Assembly: GCA_020444175.1 (NCBI GenBank)
Contig: JAHLLM010000013.1
Span: 1-64,000, forward strand
DNA: 64,000 nucleotides
Origin: Desulfobulbaceae bacterium
Lineage (GTDB): Bacteria; Desulfobacterota; Desulfobulbia; Desulfobulbales; SURF-16
Reading direction: 5' to 3'
Shown: positions 49,509 through 58,738 of the stretch, piece after piece
Layout: every line of letters starts with the position of its first letter
How positions within the stretch are numbered: position 1 is the first letter of the stretch
Notes under the pieces: model-generated
Seen by the model: only the letters and a program-made list of their open reading frames with translations
The model's database searches: none
What the model was told of the DNA's origin: nothing
Made by a program: the position numbers and the translations under genes

Positions 49509-49907
49509 TTTAAACTCCCGTTCAAAAAGAGCGCTTGCGATTGAATTTTTCCCAAAACCGTCAAAGCCTCATGTTGCAAAAAAGACATTTCCTGTTCTTG
49601 GGAAAAAAGGCTTTCATTTCCCGCCCTCCCAGGAGAGGACAAACACAAGGCATATAGTTATTCTGCTAAAAAAAAAAGATTAGGCAAGGAAAATTTAATA
49701 AATTTGCCTATACCTGAATGAAAATTTTGTATGTGACACTGGAAAAAGAGAATTCCAGAAAATTGAACACCACATTCCGCAAACGAGGAAAAAGATTCCA
49801 TTTTTCCCCTCACAATTCGACTTCCATCTTTTGTGCACTTTCTCTGCCCTACCATAACACCTTGAAAAAACAGACCTTTCAAAACTACGCAGACATAATA
49901 TTTCGCA

Positions 49908-49923
49908 TGGAACGCGTTTTGCT
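49908..49923 (+). promoter_or_regulatory. Putative sigma-54 (RpoN) -24/-12 promoter
   Basis: TGGAACGCGTTTTGCT: GG and GC separated by exactly 10 nt, ~74 nt upstream of the 49997 ATG. Confidence 0.65.
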
Positions 49924-49996
49924 GTAACGCAGGGCTCTATAACAGCATTGGAGGGTGCTGAAGGGTTTAACAACAGGTCATTGGAGGAGGCAACCG

Positions 49997-50947
49997 ATGA
50001 AAGAGAAAATAAAAAAAGGCGCGTGGTTCTTTACCGCAGTCTTAGCGGCCATGATTGCCGCCCCTTTTCAGGTGCAGGCAACATCAATTTCTTTGGGCAC
50101 TGCAGGAGATTTTAATACATTTATTTTTGAAAACTTCAGCGGCAATTCAGATACCGAAGGACGACTGGCCGTCGGTGGCGACGCCTATCTGGACGGATAC
50201 AGTGTCGGCCTGAAAATTGACCCTCCCGGCGGACCTGCACTGGTTGTGGGAGGTAACCTGACACTCACCAGCGGGCATATCCTTAACGGTGACACCCATG
50301 TCGGTGGGACTGCAAATATGCCTGGGTATGACGCAGTTGACAACGGAGAACTCTACGTTGGCAGCCAACTTCCCATAAATTTTGCCGCCGAGGCAACCTA
50401 TCTAACCAATCTCTCCAGCTCATTATCCCAGGAGACTGCGAACGGCACCAATGAGTTAAAGTGGGGCAGCAATCTTTTTTTGAATGGGGACGGGGAAAGC
50501 GACCTTCAGATATTTAACGTTCTTGGATCAGACTTGCTCAGCGCAACCGTTTTCAGAATAAATGATATTCCCGAAGATGCGACGATCCTGCTTAACATTT
50601 CAGGAAACTATGCGGGTTTCACGAATATGGGCTTTATCACATTTGAAAATTATCGAAGCGACACGCTCTTCAACTTCTATCAGGCAGACACATTAACCAT
50701 TTCCGGGGCCGGAGTCATGGGAAGCATCCTGGCACCCCGAGCGCATATTGACGCAAGCAATGGCGTCATTAACGGCACAACAATCGGCGCTTCCTGGAAT
50801 GGCCCTGTACAACAAAATCACTCCCTGTTCACCCCTTACACACCGCCCGACGGACCTGCACCGGTACCGGAACCGGCCACCATGCTGCTTTTTGGCACAG
50901 GCCTGGCAGGAATGGCAGGTTCGAGACTGAAGAGAAAAATGAGCTAA
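49997..50947 (+). CDS. Choice-of-anchor A family, PEP-CTERM sorted protein
   Basis: Signal peptide; 'LGTAGDFNTFIFENFSGNSDTEGRLAVGGDAYLDGYSVG', 'GSILAPRAHIDASNGVINGTTI', C-term 'PVPEPATMLLFGTGLAGMAGSRLKRK'. Confidence 0.92.
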   Translation: MKEKIKKGAWFFTAVLAAMIAAPFQVQATSISLGTAGDFNTFIFENFSGNSDTEGRLAVGGDAYLDGYSVGLKIDPPGGPALVVGGNLTLTSGHILNGDTHVGGTANMPGYDAVDNGELYVGSQLPINFAAEATYLTNLSSSLSQETANGTNELKWGSNLFLNGDGESDLQIFNVLGSDLLSATVFRINDIPEDATILLNISGNYAGFTNMGFITFENYRSDTLFNFYQADTLTISGAGVMGSILAPRAHIDASNGVINGTTIGASWNGPVQQNHSLFTPYTPPDGPAPVPEPATMLLFGTGLAGMAGSRLKRKMS

Positions 50948-50975
50948 CTCCTTCTTTTATTTTAAAAAAGAAGTT

Positions 50976-51010
50976 TGCGGCAGGGACAGTGTGTCCCTGC
51001 CGCTTTTTTT
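50976..51010 (+). terminator. Rho-independent terminator of the PEP-CTERM gene
   Basis: GCGGCAGGGACA GTG TGTCCCTGCCGC TTTTTTTT. Confidence 0.95.
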
Positions 51011-51295
51011 TATCAACCACGCGGTGCCCCACACTTGTTCGGGAAAGCACACTTTTTTGCAAAATTATCCCCAAAGTACCCCCACACACGTAACATGCTG
51101 AAGTCATGGAACTTATTTTCATATTCCTAAATATTTAAAAAATGCTGAAAATTGAGCACCAATCTTAATTTACTTGATTTCTCATCTTTATTACCTTCAT
51201 AATACATTATAATCTCAGACAAAAACTAACAAAGAGATACCATGTGGTCATCTTCAGCACAACAAACTCCTTCAAAATCATTTTTTTGAATCACA

Positions 51296-52345
51296 ATGCG
51301 AAAAATTTCAATAACCGATGTTGAAACCGGCATGGTCATTGCCGCTGATGTTTTTGATCAAGATTTCGGCTCAGACCTCCCACTTCTCGGCCGCGGCGTA
51401 ACCCTGACAGAAAAATACATCACAAAAATGAAGGAACGCGGCCTTGATGAGATCCTTATTGTCACCCCTCCTGACTATCGCGGTGCTCCTGGGGAGACAC
51501 TTGCCCTGCTGGAGGTAAAGGACGATATCGTCTCTGAAGGCAATCTCGAACTGCAATGCGACATACCGCCAGGAACCAAGATTGCTGCCAGTGAAAATAT
51601 ATTTATTGAGGGAATTGTCAATCAGGGATGCTCAGTTATCAGTGCCCAGGGAGATATTGTTATAAAAGGCGGCATTATCGGTTGTGACGATCACAGGGTG
51701 ATGATCAATGCCGGCAAGAGAGTGACGATTTCCAATAATACCGATAGCCCTGTAATTTGCGCCGACATAAAAGCACTTGAAGAAATTAACGCCAAAGGAG
51801 ACATGGACAAATGTTCTTTGTCAGCCAAAGGAAGACTTTTTGTTGACGGAAAAACTGTCGAGTCAAACATATACAGCCATACGAGGATTCGCCTCAAAGA
51901 ATGTGGCAACAGCAGCGGCACCCCCTGCCGGCTTCTGATAAAACCAGCAGAATGCCGGGAACTTTTCCAGAAACTTCTGGCCCTTGACAAACAGCTTGCC
52001 CAACTGAAAAAAGACAAGGACAGGCTCCACAACTCCATCAATCTGGTGAGAAGCATCTGCAAAGACATTGACTCATTGCCCCAGGACAAAAAAATGGAAC
52101 TGGCCCTTGATGTAAAAAATTTCAAGGAAGCCGACAATAAAATTGCTTGTGGCGCAAAGGCCAAAGAACAACTCAAGGATAAAGTCGTGACCGCCCTCGA
52201 AGCCCAGCGAATTTTCATTGACAACGTAATCTCCCCCCCCACACAGATAACCATAGAGAACTGCAGCCTTTGCCTTGATGACCCACTCCACTCAGTTGCC
52301 TTTTATGTGCAGGACATGAAGGTAAGAAACACATCACTCAGATAG
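51296..52345 (+). CDS. FapA (DUF342)-like polymerising-repeat protein
   Basis: 349 aa; 'NIFIEGIVNQGCSVISAQGDIVIKGGIIGCDDHRVMINAGKRVTISN' beta-helix repeats followed by coiled coil. Confidence 0.75.
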   Translation: MRKISITDVETGMVIAADVFDQDFGSDLPLLGRGVTLTEKYITKMKERGLDEILIVTPPDYRGAPGETLALLEVKDDIVSEGNLELQCDIPPGTKIAASENIFIEGIVNQGCSVISAQGDIVIKGGIIGCDDHRVMINAGKRVTISNNTDSPVICADIKALEEINAKGDMDKCSLSAKGRLFVDGKTVESNIYSHTRIRLKECGNSSGTPCRLLIKPAECRELFQKLLALDKQLAQLKKDKDRLHNSINLVRSICKDIDSLPQDKKMELALDVKNFKEADNKIACGAKAKEQLKDKVVTALEAQRIFIDNVISPPTQITIENCSLCLDDPLHSVAFYVQDMKVRNTSLR

Positions 52346-52392
52346 CAGCAGCTGCGAATTTCACGGATACCGGACCTGCGGAGAACTATTTC

Positions 52393-54045
52393 ATGAAGCT
52401 TAAATTGAAAAAAAGCATAGGTTTTAAAATGGCTGTTGCCATGACATTCGGCCTTTTTATTGTGATCAGTTTTTTCTCTCACACAAGCGTTCGTTTATCT
52501 GAAAAACGCCTGCTGGCCATGGCGGAAGATGAATCGGCAAAAATGAGCAAGGCAATTAAAAGCAGCCTTGACACAGCCATGCTGAACAACGAAGAGGGTG
52601 GAGTACAGGGCATCATCGACGCTCTGGGCCAGGAAAGCATGGTCCGTGATATAAAAATTATTGATCTTAACGGTGAAGTAAAACGTGCCGAAAACAAAGC
52701 CGACATCGGCATTGTACTTGACCAGGGAGAAAAAAGCTGCGCGTTGTGCCATGCAGGTTCCCAGGTCTCCAACCAGAACCTCTCTGTTTTGTTTACCCTT
52801 AACAACGGCACACGCATTCTCAGAAACGTCAATCCCATCGAAAATGAAGACCGCTGCCATGGCTGCCACGATCCGCAGAACAGAATCCTCGGCAAACTCC
52901 TGGTTGACTTTACCACAGATGATATTGAAAAAATGGTGGTGGACAACAGAAAAGTCCTTATCCTGTCGGCAGTGGCGACTCTGTTTACCTCTGTCCTTCT
53001 CTGCTTTCTCCTGGCCACAGTGCTCGTCAAAAATCCGCTTCGAAATCTTCTTATTAAAATGAAGAACGCGGAAGGAGACATGGACCAGCAGGAAGATATC
53101 ATCGGCGAGGATGAAGTTGCCGTTCTGGACAGCACTTATGACTCCCTGATGACCGCTATCGAAGAACGAAACCAAAAGATAGAGCAGCAGATGAATGAGC
53201 TGCTTGCCCTTTACAATGTCAGCGAAATACTGAACAAAAGTACTTCCATAGAAGACAATGTGGACCTCATTCTCAAAGCACTGCAAATAGGTTTTCACGT
53301 TGAGAAATGCGCCATTCTCCTGCTGGACGGCCCATCTTCATTCGAGCTGAAAGGCTGCCTCGGCCAGGACAGAGATAAAGCCCAGGAGCTGACAGATTAT
53401 CTTGCCAGTCCTGAACAGCTTGAAAAGATTATGCAGGGGAACACCTTCATGGCCCAGGGGTGCGGCGAGAACAAGGATGCATTCCTGGTCGTGCCCCTGA
53501 AGGCGGCTAACACTATCATTGGAGTGATTGCCGTCTGCTCAGTGACTGGTACGGAGATAACCGCGGATGATCTTCAGAAATCTTTTGCCATTATCGCCAC
53601 TTCGCTTGCTCCTCACTTTCAGATCGGCCTGTCCCAGACCGAAAAGCAGGAAATGCAGATAAGCCCCTTCAACTCTTTTATCTCTTCAGTGGATAACGAA
53701 ATAGAAAATGTCCGGGAATATATGGGCTCTCTGTCCCTCGGCACCTTGCAAGTAACTAATTACCAGGACCTCTGCCAGACCAAAGGCGTAGAGCAAGCCT
53801 CCCATCTTGTTCAGGAGACTGCCGCCCAGTTTTCAGCCAACCTGAGCGCCGTTCACCAATGCACGCGTCTTTCAGAAAATGTCATTGCCGTTATTCTGCC
53901 CATGCTTGATTCCTTTGAGGCAACCGATGCTGTCCAACCAGTGCTGTCTCTTCTTAACACTGAGGCTCAACTGGACTTGAAACTTGCAACCTTCCCGGAC
54001 AATGGAGAAAACGGGCTTGAATTACTTCATATCCTGCAGGGATAA
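52393..54045 (+). CDS. Heme-binding membrane sensor (CxxCH x2, HAMP, GAF-like, degenerate GGDEF-like C-term)
   Basis: 550 aa; TM1, periplasmic CALCH and CHGCH, TM2, HAMP-like linker, GAF-like region. Confidence 0.8.
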   Translation: MKLKLKKSIGFKMAVAMTFGLFIVISFFSHTSVRLSEKRLLAMAEDESAKMSKAIKSSLDTAMLNNEEGGVQGIIDALGQESMVRDIKIIDLNGEVKRAENKADIGIVLDQGEKSCALCHAGSQVSNQNLSVLFTLNNGTRILRNVNPIENEDRCHGCHDPQNRILGKLLVDFTTDDIEKMVVDNRKVLILSAVATLFTSVLLCFLLATVLVKNPLRNLLIKMKNAEGDMDQQEDIIGEDEVAVLDSTYDSLMTAIEERNQKIEQQMNELLALYNVSEILNKSTSIEDNVDLILKALQIGFHVEKCAILLLDGPSSFELKGCLGQDRDKAQELTDYLASPEQLEKIMQGNTFMAQGCGENKDAFLVVPLKAANTIIGVIAVCSVTGTEITADDLQKSFAIIATSLAPHFQIGLSQTEKQEMQISPFNSFISSVDNEIENVREYMGSLSLGTLQVTNYQDLCQTKGVEQASHLVQETAAQFSANLSAVHQCTRLSENVIAVILPMLDSFEATDAVQPVLSLLNTEAQLDLKLATFPDNGENGLELLHILQG

Positions 54046-54187
54046 ATGCTCTTTACCGTGAACATCAAGAAGACTTGTTGCGGAGGACTTATCACGACGA
54101 TGTGCCATGGAGAAAAGGACAATCAAAGTCATAAGGAAAAGAAGAAGGCCCCTGACTTGACTGTCACAGTAAAGCAGAAAATACAGG

Positions 54188-54751
54188 TCAGCCGATGGTG
54201 GCTGACTCAATGTGAGTTGTACTGATGCAGATGAAATTGTGGGGCAGAGCTACTTCCTTCTTAAACCACTTGCCGTCCTTGTTGTAGATACTTATCATCT
54301 GCACATTCGTGAGTGGAATGAACTTATCATGGGACTTCTTTTTAAACAGTCCGTAAAAATCCCCTTGAATATCATAAAATGAATTTCCAACGACATTGGT
54401 GATGACATTGATCCGCTGCATTTTCTCATGCGCCTTGGAGACCATGGATGAAGCTCTTTTCTTCTCTTTCTCATCACCAATAGTCTGGAAATCGTCATAA
54501 AAATAAAATACCTCGGAAAGCTTCAATTGAATTTTATTAAATTTTCTGAATACCGCTGAATCATCAAAAGTCAGTGCCGCATCATACATCAGTATGGCGT
54601 TTTCAAAACATTTCTCACCAGGATTTTTCCAAAATACGTTCGAGCTGTTGAAAATGTCCGTTGTCCTTAATGCTGCGTTAGGTATATCAATGAGCCCTGA
54701 ATACTTTCTCCCCAAGGATGTTACAACCGCTACTTTTCTCTGTTCCGCCAT
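54188..54751 (-). CDS. Conserved hypothetical protein
   Basis: Start at MAEQRKVAVVTSLGRKYSGLIDIPNAALRTTDIFNSSN; 187 aa. Confidence 0.65.
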   Translation of the reverse strand: MAEQRKVAVVTSLGRKYSGLIDIPNAALRTTDIFNSSNVFWKNPGEKCFENAILMYDAALTFDDSAVFRKFNKIQLKLSEVFYFYDDFQTIGDEKEKKRASSMVSKAHEKMQRINVITNVVGNSFYDIQGDFYGLFKKKSHDKFIPLTNVQMISIYNKDGKWFKKEVALPHNFICISTTHIESATIG

Positions 54752-54803
54752 GGTAATCGCCCGGTTATCTCTCTCTATTTTTAACAAAAAAATTTCTAAT
54801 TAT

Positions 54804-54904
54804 GATGGTCTCGCAAAAAGCTCTCAAGCTGACCATCCGCCAACGCAATATCAACAAGTTACATACTTGTCGGCGGCGGTTGAGGGGGTTTTTACGAAAC
54901 CGTC
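54804..54904 (+). mobile_element. 101-bp MITE-like palindromic element, copy B
   Basis: Identical by eye to copy C; flanked by aattat (54798-54803 and 54905-54910). Confidence 0.92.
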
Positions 54905-54948
54905 AATTATACTTGACGCAAGCATGTTTCATAACGAACCACCCTGTA

Positions 54949-56391
54949 TTAATACACAAAATCTTCCAGGGCTTCTTTTTCAAATCTTTCAACGCGCTCT
55001 CTCCCTTCAACAAGAAATTGAGCGGCGTAAGAACTCAAGGATTCAGCCGCTTCAGCAATTTCAGCGACAATTGTCTTTGTTTTGTTTGAACCGATTTTTG
55101 CCAATCCAGCAAGAGCAACAACACGTAACTCAAAAAAATCCTTCCTGTCCAAAGCAATTTCCTGCAATTTCTTTTTAACACAATTGGGACTTCCATGGAC
55201 AAGGTATACCAAGGCTCCATAGCGGATATCATCCCGGTTGCTTTTATCTAGAAGCTTTATAGCAGCAGATGTAGCCTTATGATTTTTCATTTTGGCGAGA
55301 ACATATAAGGCAGTCTTCAAAAGCTGCCCCTGGAGTTTCTCTGCGACCACAAGCTCCACCGCAAAATCAAGAGCTGTCTGATTATGGTAGAGGATGAGCG
55401 ACTTGAGAGCCCGTCGTGAAACAGCCTCCTGATAGGCATCCATGTTCTTCAAAATACTCAAAACAACTGTTTCTCCACCCTTGTCCCCAATACTTACGAT
55501 GGAATCAATGCAGGCTATTTGAATTCTGGGATCCTCGTATTCGTCAAACTCCAGCATGGTGGCCAGAGCTGGAACCGCCTGAGAGTTTTTCAGCCTGCCA
55601 AGTGAAGCTATCGCTTCAAGGCGCAGAAGCAGTGGCAAATTTCCATCCTGAGCAATGGAACAGAGCTTTTCAACAGCTCGCTCGTCATTTTTTCTACCAA
55701 GCATCTTGACGGCATTGACCTGTTGCTCATCATCTCCTCTTTCATAGAGGGTAAGCAGTATAGCTACCGGATCCAATCGCTTCGATTCAAACTTTTCATA
55801 GATATTTTGATTTTCGAAAGGCAGCTCTGCCTTTCGTCGCACTCGGTGTATTTCCTGTCCACCCCATTTTCTGGCCAAGGGCTTAACTCCGAGATTATCT
55901 GAAGCAAAATCCTGCCTGCCGGCTTTCTCCAGATAGCGCACAAAGGTATCGCAGGTCCACACCTCTCCAGGACGAAGTATCGGTTCCAGCCGCGAGGCGA
56001 GATTAACCTGTGCCCTGATGACTGCCCCGTCACCCGGAATAGTCCCGCTACTGTAAAACCTGCTGCTGTGCAGAGAAATGCGAACAGGCAGTCGAGGCAG
56101 TTGCAATTTGTCGAAATCATATTCCTTGCAGAAATCTCTCACCTTAAGGGCGCAGCTTGTTGCAGAAACTGGATTGGAAAATACGCAGCAAACTGTTCCC
56201 CCCACTGATGTAGAGGACAATGGATCAAAAGCGGAGATCACAGAAAAAAGGGTCGGATGGAACTGTTCAAAAAAACAACGTAGATGAGCACCACCTGCCA
56301 AGTCAGCAAATCCCTTGATATCAGCAATAAGCAAAAAAACCGTCTGGCACTCTTTTCCAGATGCTTTATCAACTTCAGTTTTTTGAGTCAT
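54949..56391 (-). CDS. Class III nucleotidyl cyclase-like domain (degenerate) fused to HEAT repeats
   Basis: 480 aa; 'FLLIADIKGFADLAGG', 'VGGTVCCVFSNP', 'VIRAQVNLASRLEPIL', then HEAT-like repeats 'LPLLLRLEAIASLGRLKNSQAVPALATMLEF'. Confidence 0.8.
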   Translation of the reverse strand: MTQKTEVDKASGKECQTVFLLIADIKGFADLAGGAHLRCFFEQFHPTLFSVISAFDPLSSTSVGGTVCCVFSNPVSATSCALKVRDFCKEYDFDKLQLPRLPVRISLHSSRFYSSGTIPGDGAVIRAQVNLASRLEPILRPGEVWTCDTFVRYLEKAGRQDFASDNLGVKPLARKWGGQEIHRVRRKAELPFENQNIYEKFESKRLDPVAILLTLYERGDDEQQVNAVKMLGRKNDERAVEKLCSIAQDGNLPLLLRLEAIASLGRLKNSQAVPALATMLEFDEYEDPRIQIACIDSIVSIGDKGGETVVLSILKNMDAYQEAVSRRALKSLILYHNQTALDFAVELVVAEKLQGQLLKTALYVLAKMKNHKATSAAIKLLDKSNRDDIRYGALVYLVHGSPNCVKKKLQEIALDRKDFFELRVVALAGLAKIGSNKTKTIVAEIAEAAESLSSYAAQFLVEGRERVERFEKEALEDFVY

Positions 56392-56989
56392 GTTTTTAAT
56401 ATTGTCGATTGAAGTTCAGTGCTGCACGGGTACATTTTTTTTACGCATATGCCATTTTAAGCAAAATGAAATATCAAGGTCAATATTTTCAATTTATTTC
56501 TCCTGACAACTTACTGTTTTTTTTACAACTTCCCCGCAAGACAGGAAATCATCAAGAAGAAAAACAAATTACTAAACATACTATTTCAAAGCAGACTGAC
56601 ATGGCAAGCAATCATTTTTTTCGACTCTGGACTCAAGGAGCCCGACTGGCGCATCAGCTCCGGAGATTCAGGGAAAACTTTGTAAGAATTCAACTTTTCT
56701 TCTGATGAATATTTGTGTTTTCAGACAATCGCTGAAAAAAATATTTTTCCTGCTCGAAGTTGCGAACCCGCTCCACGCATAGAAAAAACCTATCCACACT
56801 ATAGGTGCGACAATTTGCCACATTTCCATAATTAAAACCCATGGTATAGTACCACACTGTGTTAACTGGAATATTATTAGGTATTATTATCAGCAAGTAA
56901 GACTAGATATGGAAATCCGGTTAGCGTAATAATTTTGGAATGATCTAACAGCGTTTGGATCATGAAAATGAAAATGATGGAGGAGATTC

Positions 56990-57784
56990 ATGAAAGAAGG
57001 AAACAATGACTGCAAAGGATTATCACGACGTAAAATGCTTATCGGAACAGGTGCCTTGGCTGCTGGAGCAGCCCTGACGCAGTTCGGTGGTTTTATTAAA
57101 CCAGCCATGGCAACTGGCGGAAAAACAGAAAAATGGCCCTGGCCATATGAAAAACTCGATCCCGCAAAAACAGCAGAAATCTGTTACAATGAATGGTACA
57201 GAGTTTTCTGCGGTGCTGCTGTAATCAATAGTGTTGTCAGTCAGTTACGGGAAAAAGTAGGTGAGCCCTACACCTCTTTCCCTGCAGATGCATTCGTATT
57301 CCTGGAAGGTGGACAGCTTGGTTGGGGAACAATCTGCGGATCCCCTGCCGGAGCCAATATCGTTGCCAACCTCATTATCGGCCCCCGCATCTCCGGAGCC
57401 CATGAGGGTCACCTGATCGCTGCTGACATCATGCAATGGTACTCTGAAACAGCTCTGCCTACCTTTACACCGAAACACCCAAAAATTTCAGCAACCCTGC
57501 CGACAACCACAAGTCAGTCTCCGCTTTGCCATATTTCTGTTGGTAAATGGATGAAGGAAGCCAATAAAGCCCTGAAGAGCCCTGAAAGAAAAGATCGTTG
57601 CGCACGCGTTGCCGCCAGCACCGCCTACCGCCTGGTAGAATTGCTCAATGATTGGAAAGACGGCAAATACGAATCGACTTCCGACTTCAGCTGCGCAAAA
57701 GAGAATGGGATCACCGGACAGTTCAATTGCATGGAATGCCATGGCAACGATGTCCCTGAAGCACCTTCACCAACAAAATCATGA
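56990..57784 (+). CDS. Tat-exported split-Soret cytochrome c-like / C_GCAxxG_C_C-like redox protein
   Basis: 264 aa; Tat motif 'LSRRKMLIGTGALAAGAAL', 'SPLCHISVGKWMKEA', single C-terminal CMECH heme site. Confidence 0.75.
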   Translation: MKEGNNDCKGLSRRKMLIGTGALAAGAALTQFGGFIKPAMATGGKTEKWPWPYEKLDPAKTAEICYNEWYRVFCGAAVINSVVSQLREKVGEPYTSFPADAFVFLEGGQLGWGTICGSPAGANIVANLIIGPRISGAHEGHLIAADIMQWYSETALPTFTPKHPKISATLPTTTSQSPLCHISVGKWMKEANKALKSPERKDRCARVAASTAYRLVELLNDWKDGKYESTSDFSCAKENGITGQFNCMECHGNDVPEAPSPTKS

Positions 57785-57926
57785 TAGTTTGGTAACTATT
57801 CAGCAAGCCAAAGGATCTTGCCTCAAGGCATGCTACGAACACGGTTTTACCTCCCTTTGACTGTGTTATGCACTTACATGCAGGCAAACATCTGAAGTAC
57901 TGCTGAGCTGAATAGAAGCAGTCATC

Positions 57927-57987
57927 AAACACAGAAACCCCTTCCTGGGCCGGAAATATACCGGACCAAGTAGGGGTTTCTGTGTTT
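57927..57987. terminator. Bidirectional hairpin terminator
   Basis: AAACACAGAAACCCCTT ... TAGGGGTTTCTGTGTTT. Confidence 0.8.
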
Positions 57988-58724
57988 TAAGAAAAATCAG
58001 GCTCGTATAGTTTGGCCATTTGCGAGGAATATGCACCACCTGGTTGATCATAAATGAAAAAAGGAGGCAGAATGGTCAGTTCCTCCCCGCCGTTCTTGAC
58101 AACTTCCAGCATCACAAGCCTCCCCACGCCACCAGGATAACTGTGAACAACCTGAAGTTTTTTGGGCTCAAGCCCGGCCTGTTTCAGGGTGGCAACAAGA
58201 ACAGCAGCACGATTAGCAGGATAAATCAGTGCTGCTTTCCCCCTGTTTTTGAGACTGTACGATATGGCCCGGGATATATCGGCAAAGTCAGCCGCAATTT
58301 CATGGCGGGCAATTGCCTGCTCACTATCAGGATTAAGTCTGCCTGTGTCGATTTTTCCATAAGGAGGGTTGCAAACCACCCAATCAAAAATCTCCGCAGT
58401 AAACAGGGAGTTCATTTGACGCAAATCTCCCTGTTTTACATGAAAACGATCTTTGAAATTATTTAAAGAAATATTTTGCTTGATAAGGGAGACAAGGTCC
58501 GGTTGAAGCTCCAGGGTGGTGAGTGAAATCGCAGGCCATCGGTAGGCGAGAATGAGAGAAATCACACCACACCCCGCCCCCAGATCCAGGATTACATCTT
58601 TTTGGCGGGGATGAATAAAGTGGGCCAGCAAGACGGCATCAATTGAAAAACGATATCCCTCACTGTGCTGCACACAGGCAAGTCTGCCGTCAAAAAGAGT
58701 GTCCTCGGAAAGCTGTCCGGACAT
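57987..58724 (-). CDS. tRNA1(Val) A37 N6-methyltransferase-like (TrmN6/YfiC family)
   Basis: 245 aa; 'QHSEGYRFSIDAVLLAHFIHPRQKDVILDLGAGCGVISLILAYR', 'DWVVCNPPYGKIDTGRLNPDSEQAIARHE'. Confidence 0.92.
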   Translation of the reverse strand: MSGQLSEDTLFDGRLACVQHSEGYRFSIDAVLLAHFIHPRQKDVILDLGAGCGVISLILAYRWPAISLTTLELQPDLVSLIKQNISLNNFKDRFHVKQGDLRQMNSLFTAEIFDWVVCNPPYGKIDTGRLNPDSEQAIARHEIAADFADISRAISYSLKNRGKAALIYPANRAAVLVATLKQAGLEPKKLQVVHSYPGGVGRLVMLEVVKNGGEELTILPPFFIYDQPGGAYSSQMAKLYEPDFS

Positions 58725-58738
58725 GTCAACCCGGCAAA

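Noticed and set aside
49718-49927. 69-aa ORF upstream of the PEP-CTERM gene
   Set aside because: No SD of note, overlaps the putative sigma-54 promoter and reads as non-coding sequence.
52495-53298. 267-aa minus-strand ORF (and 52479..53135)
   Set aside because: Antisense to the heme sensor gene, which has CxxCH, TM and HAMP-like features; low-complexity shadow ORFs.
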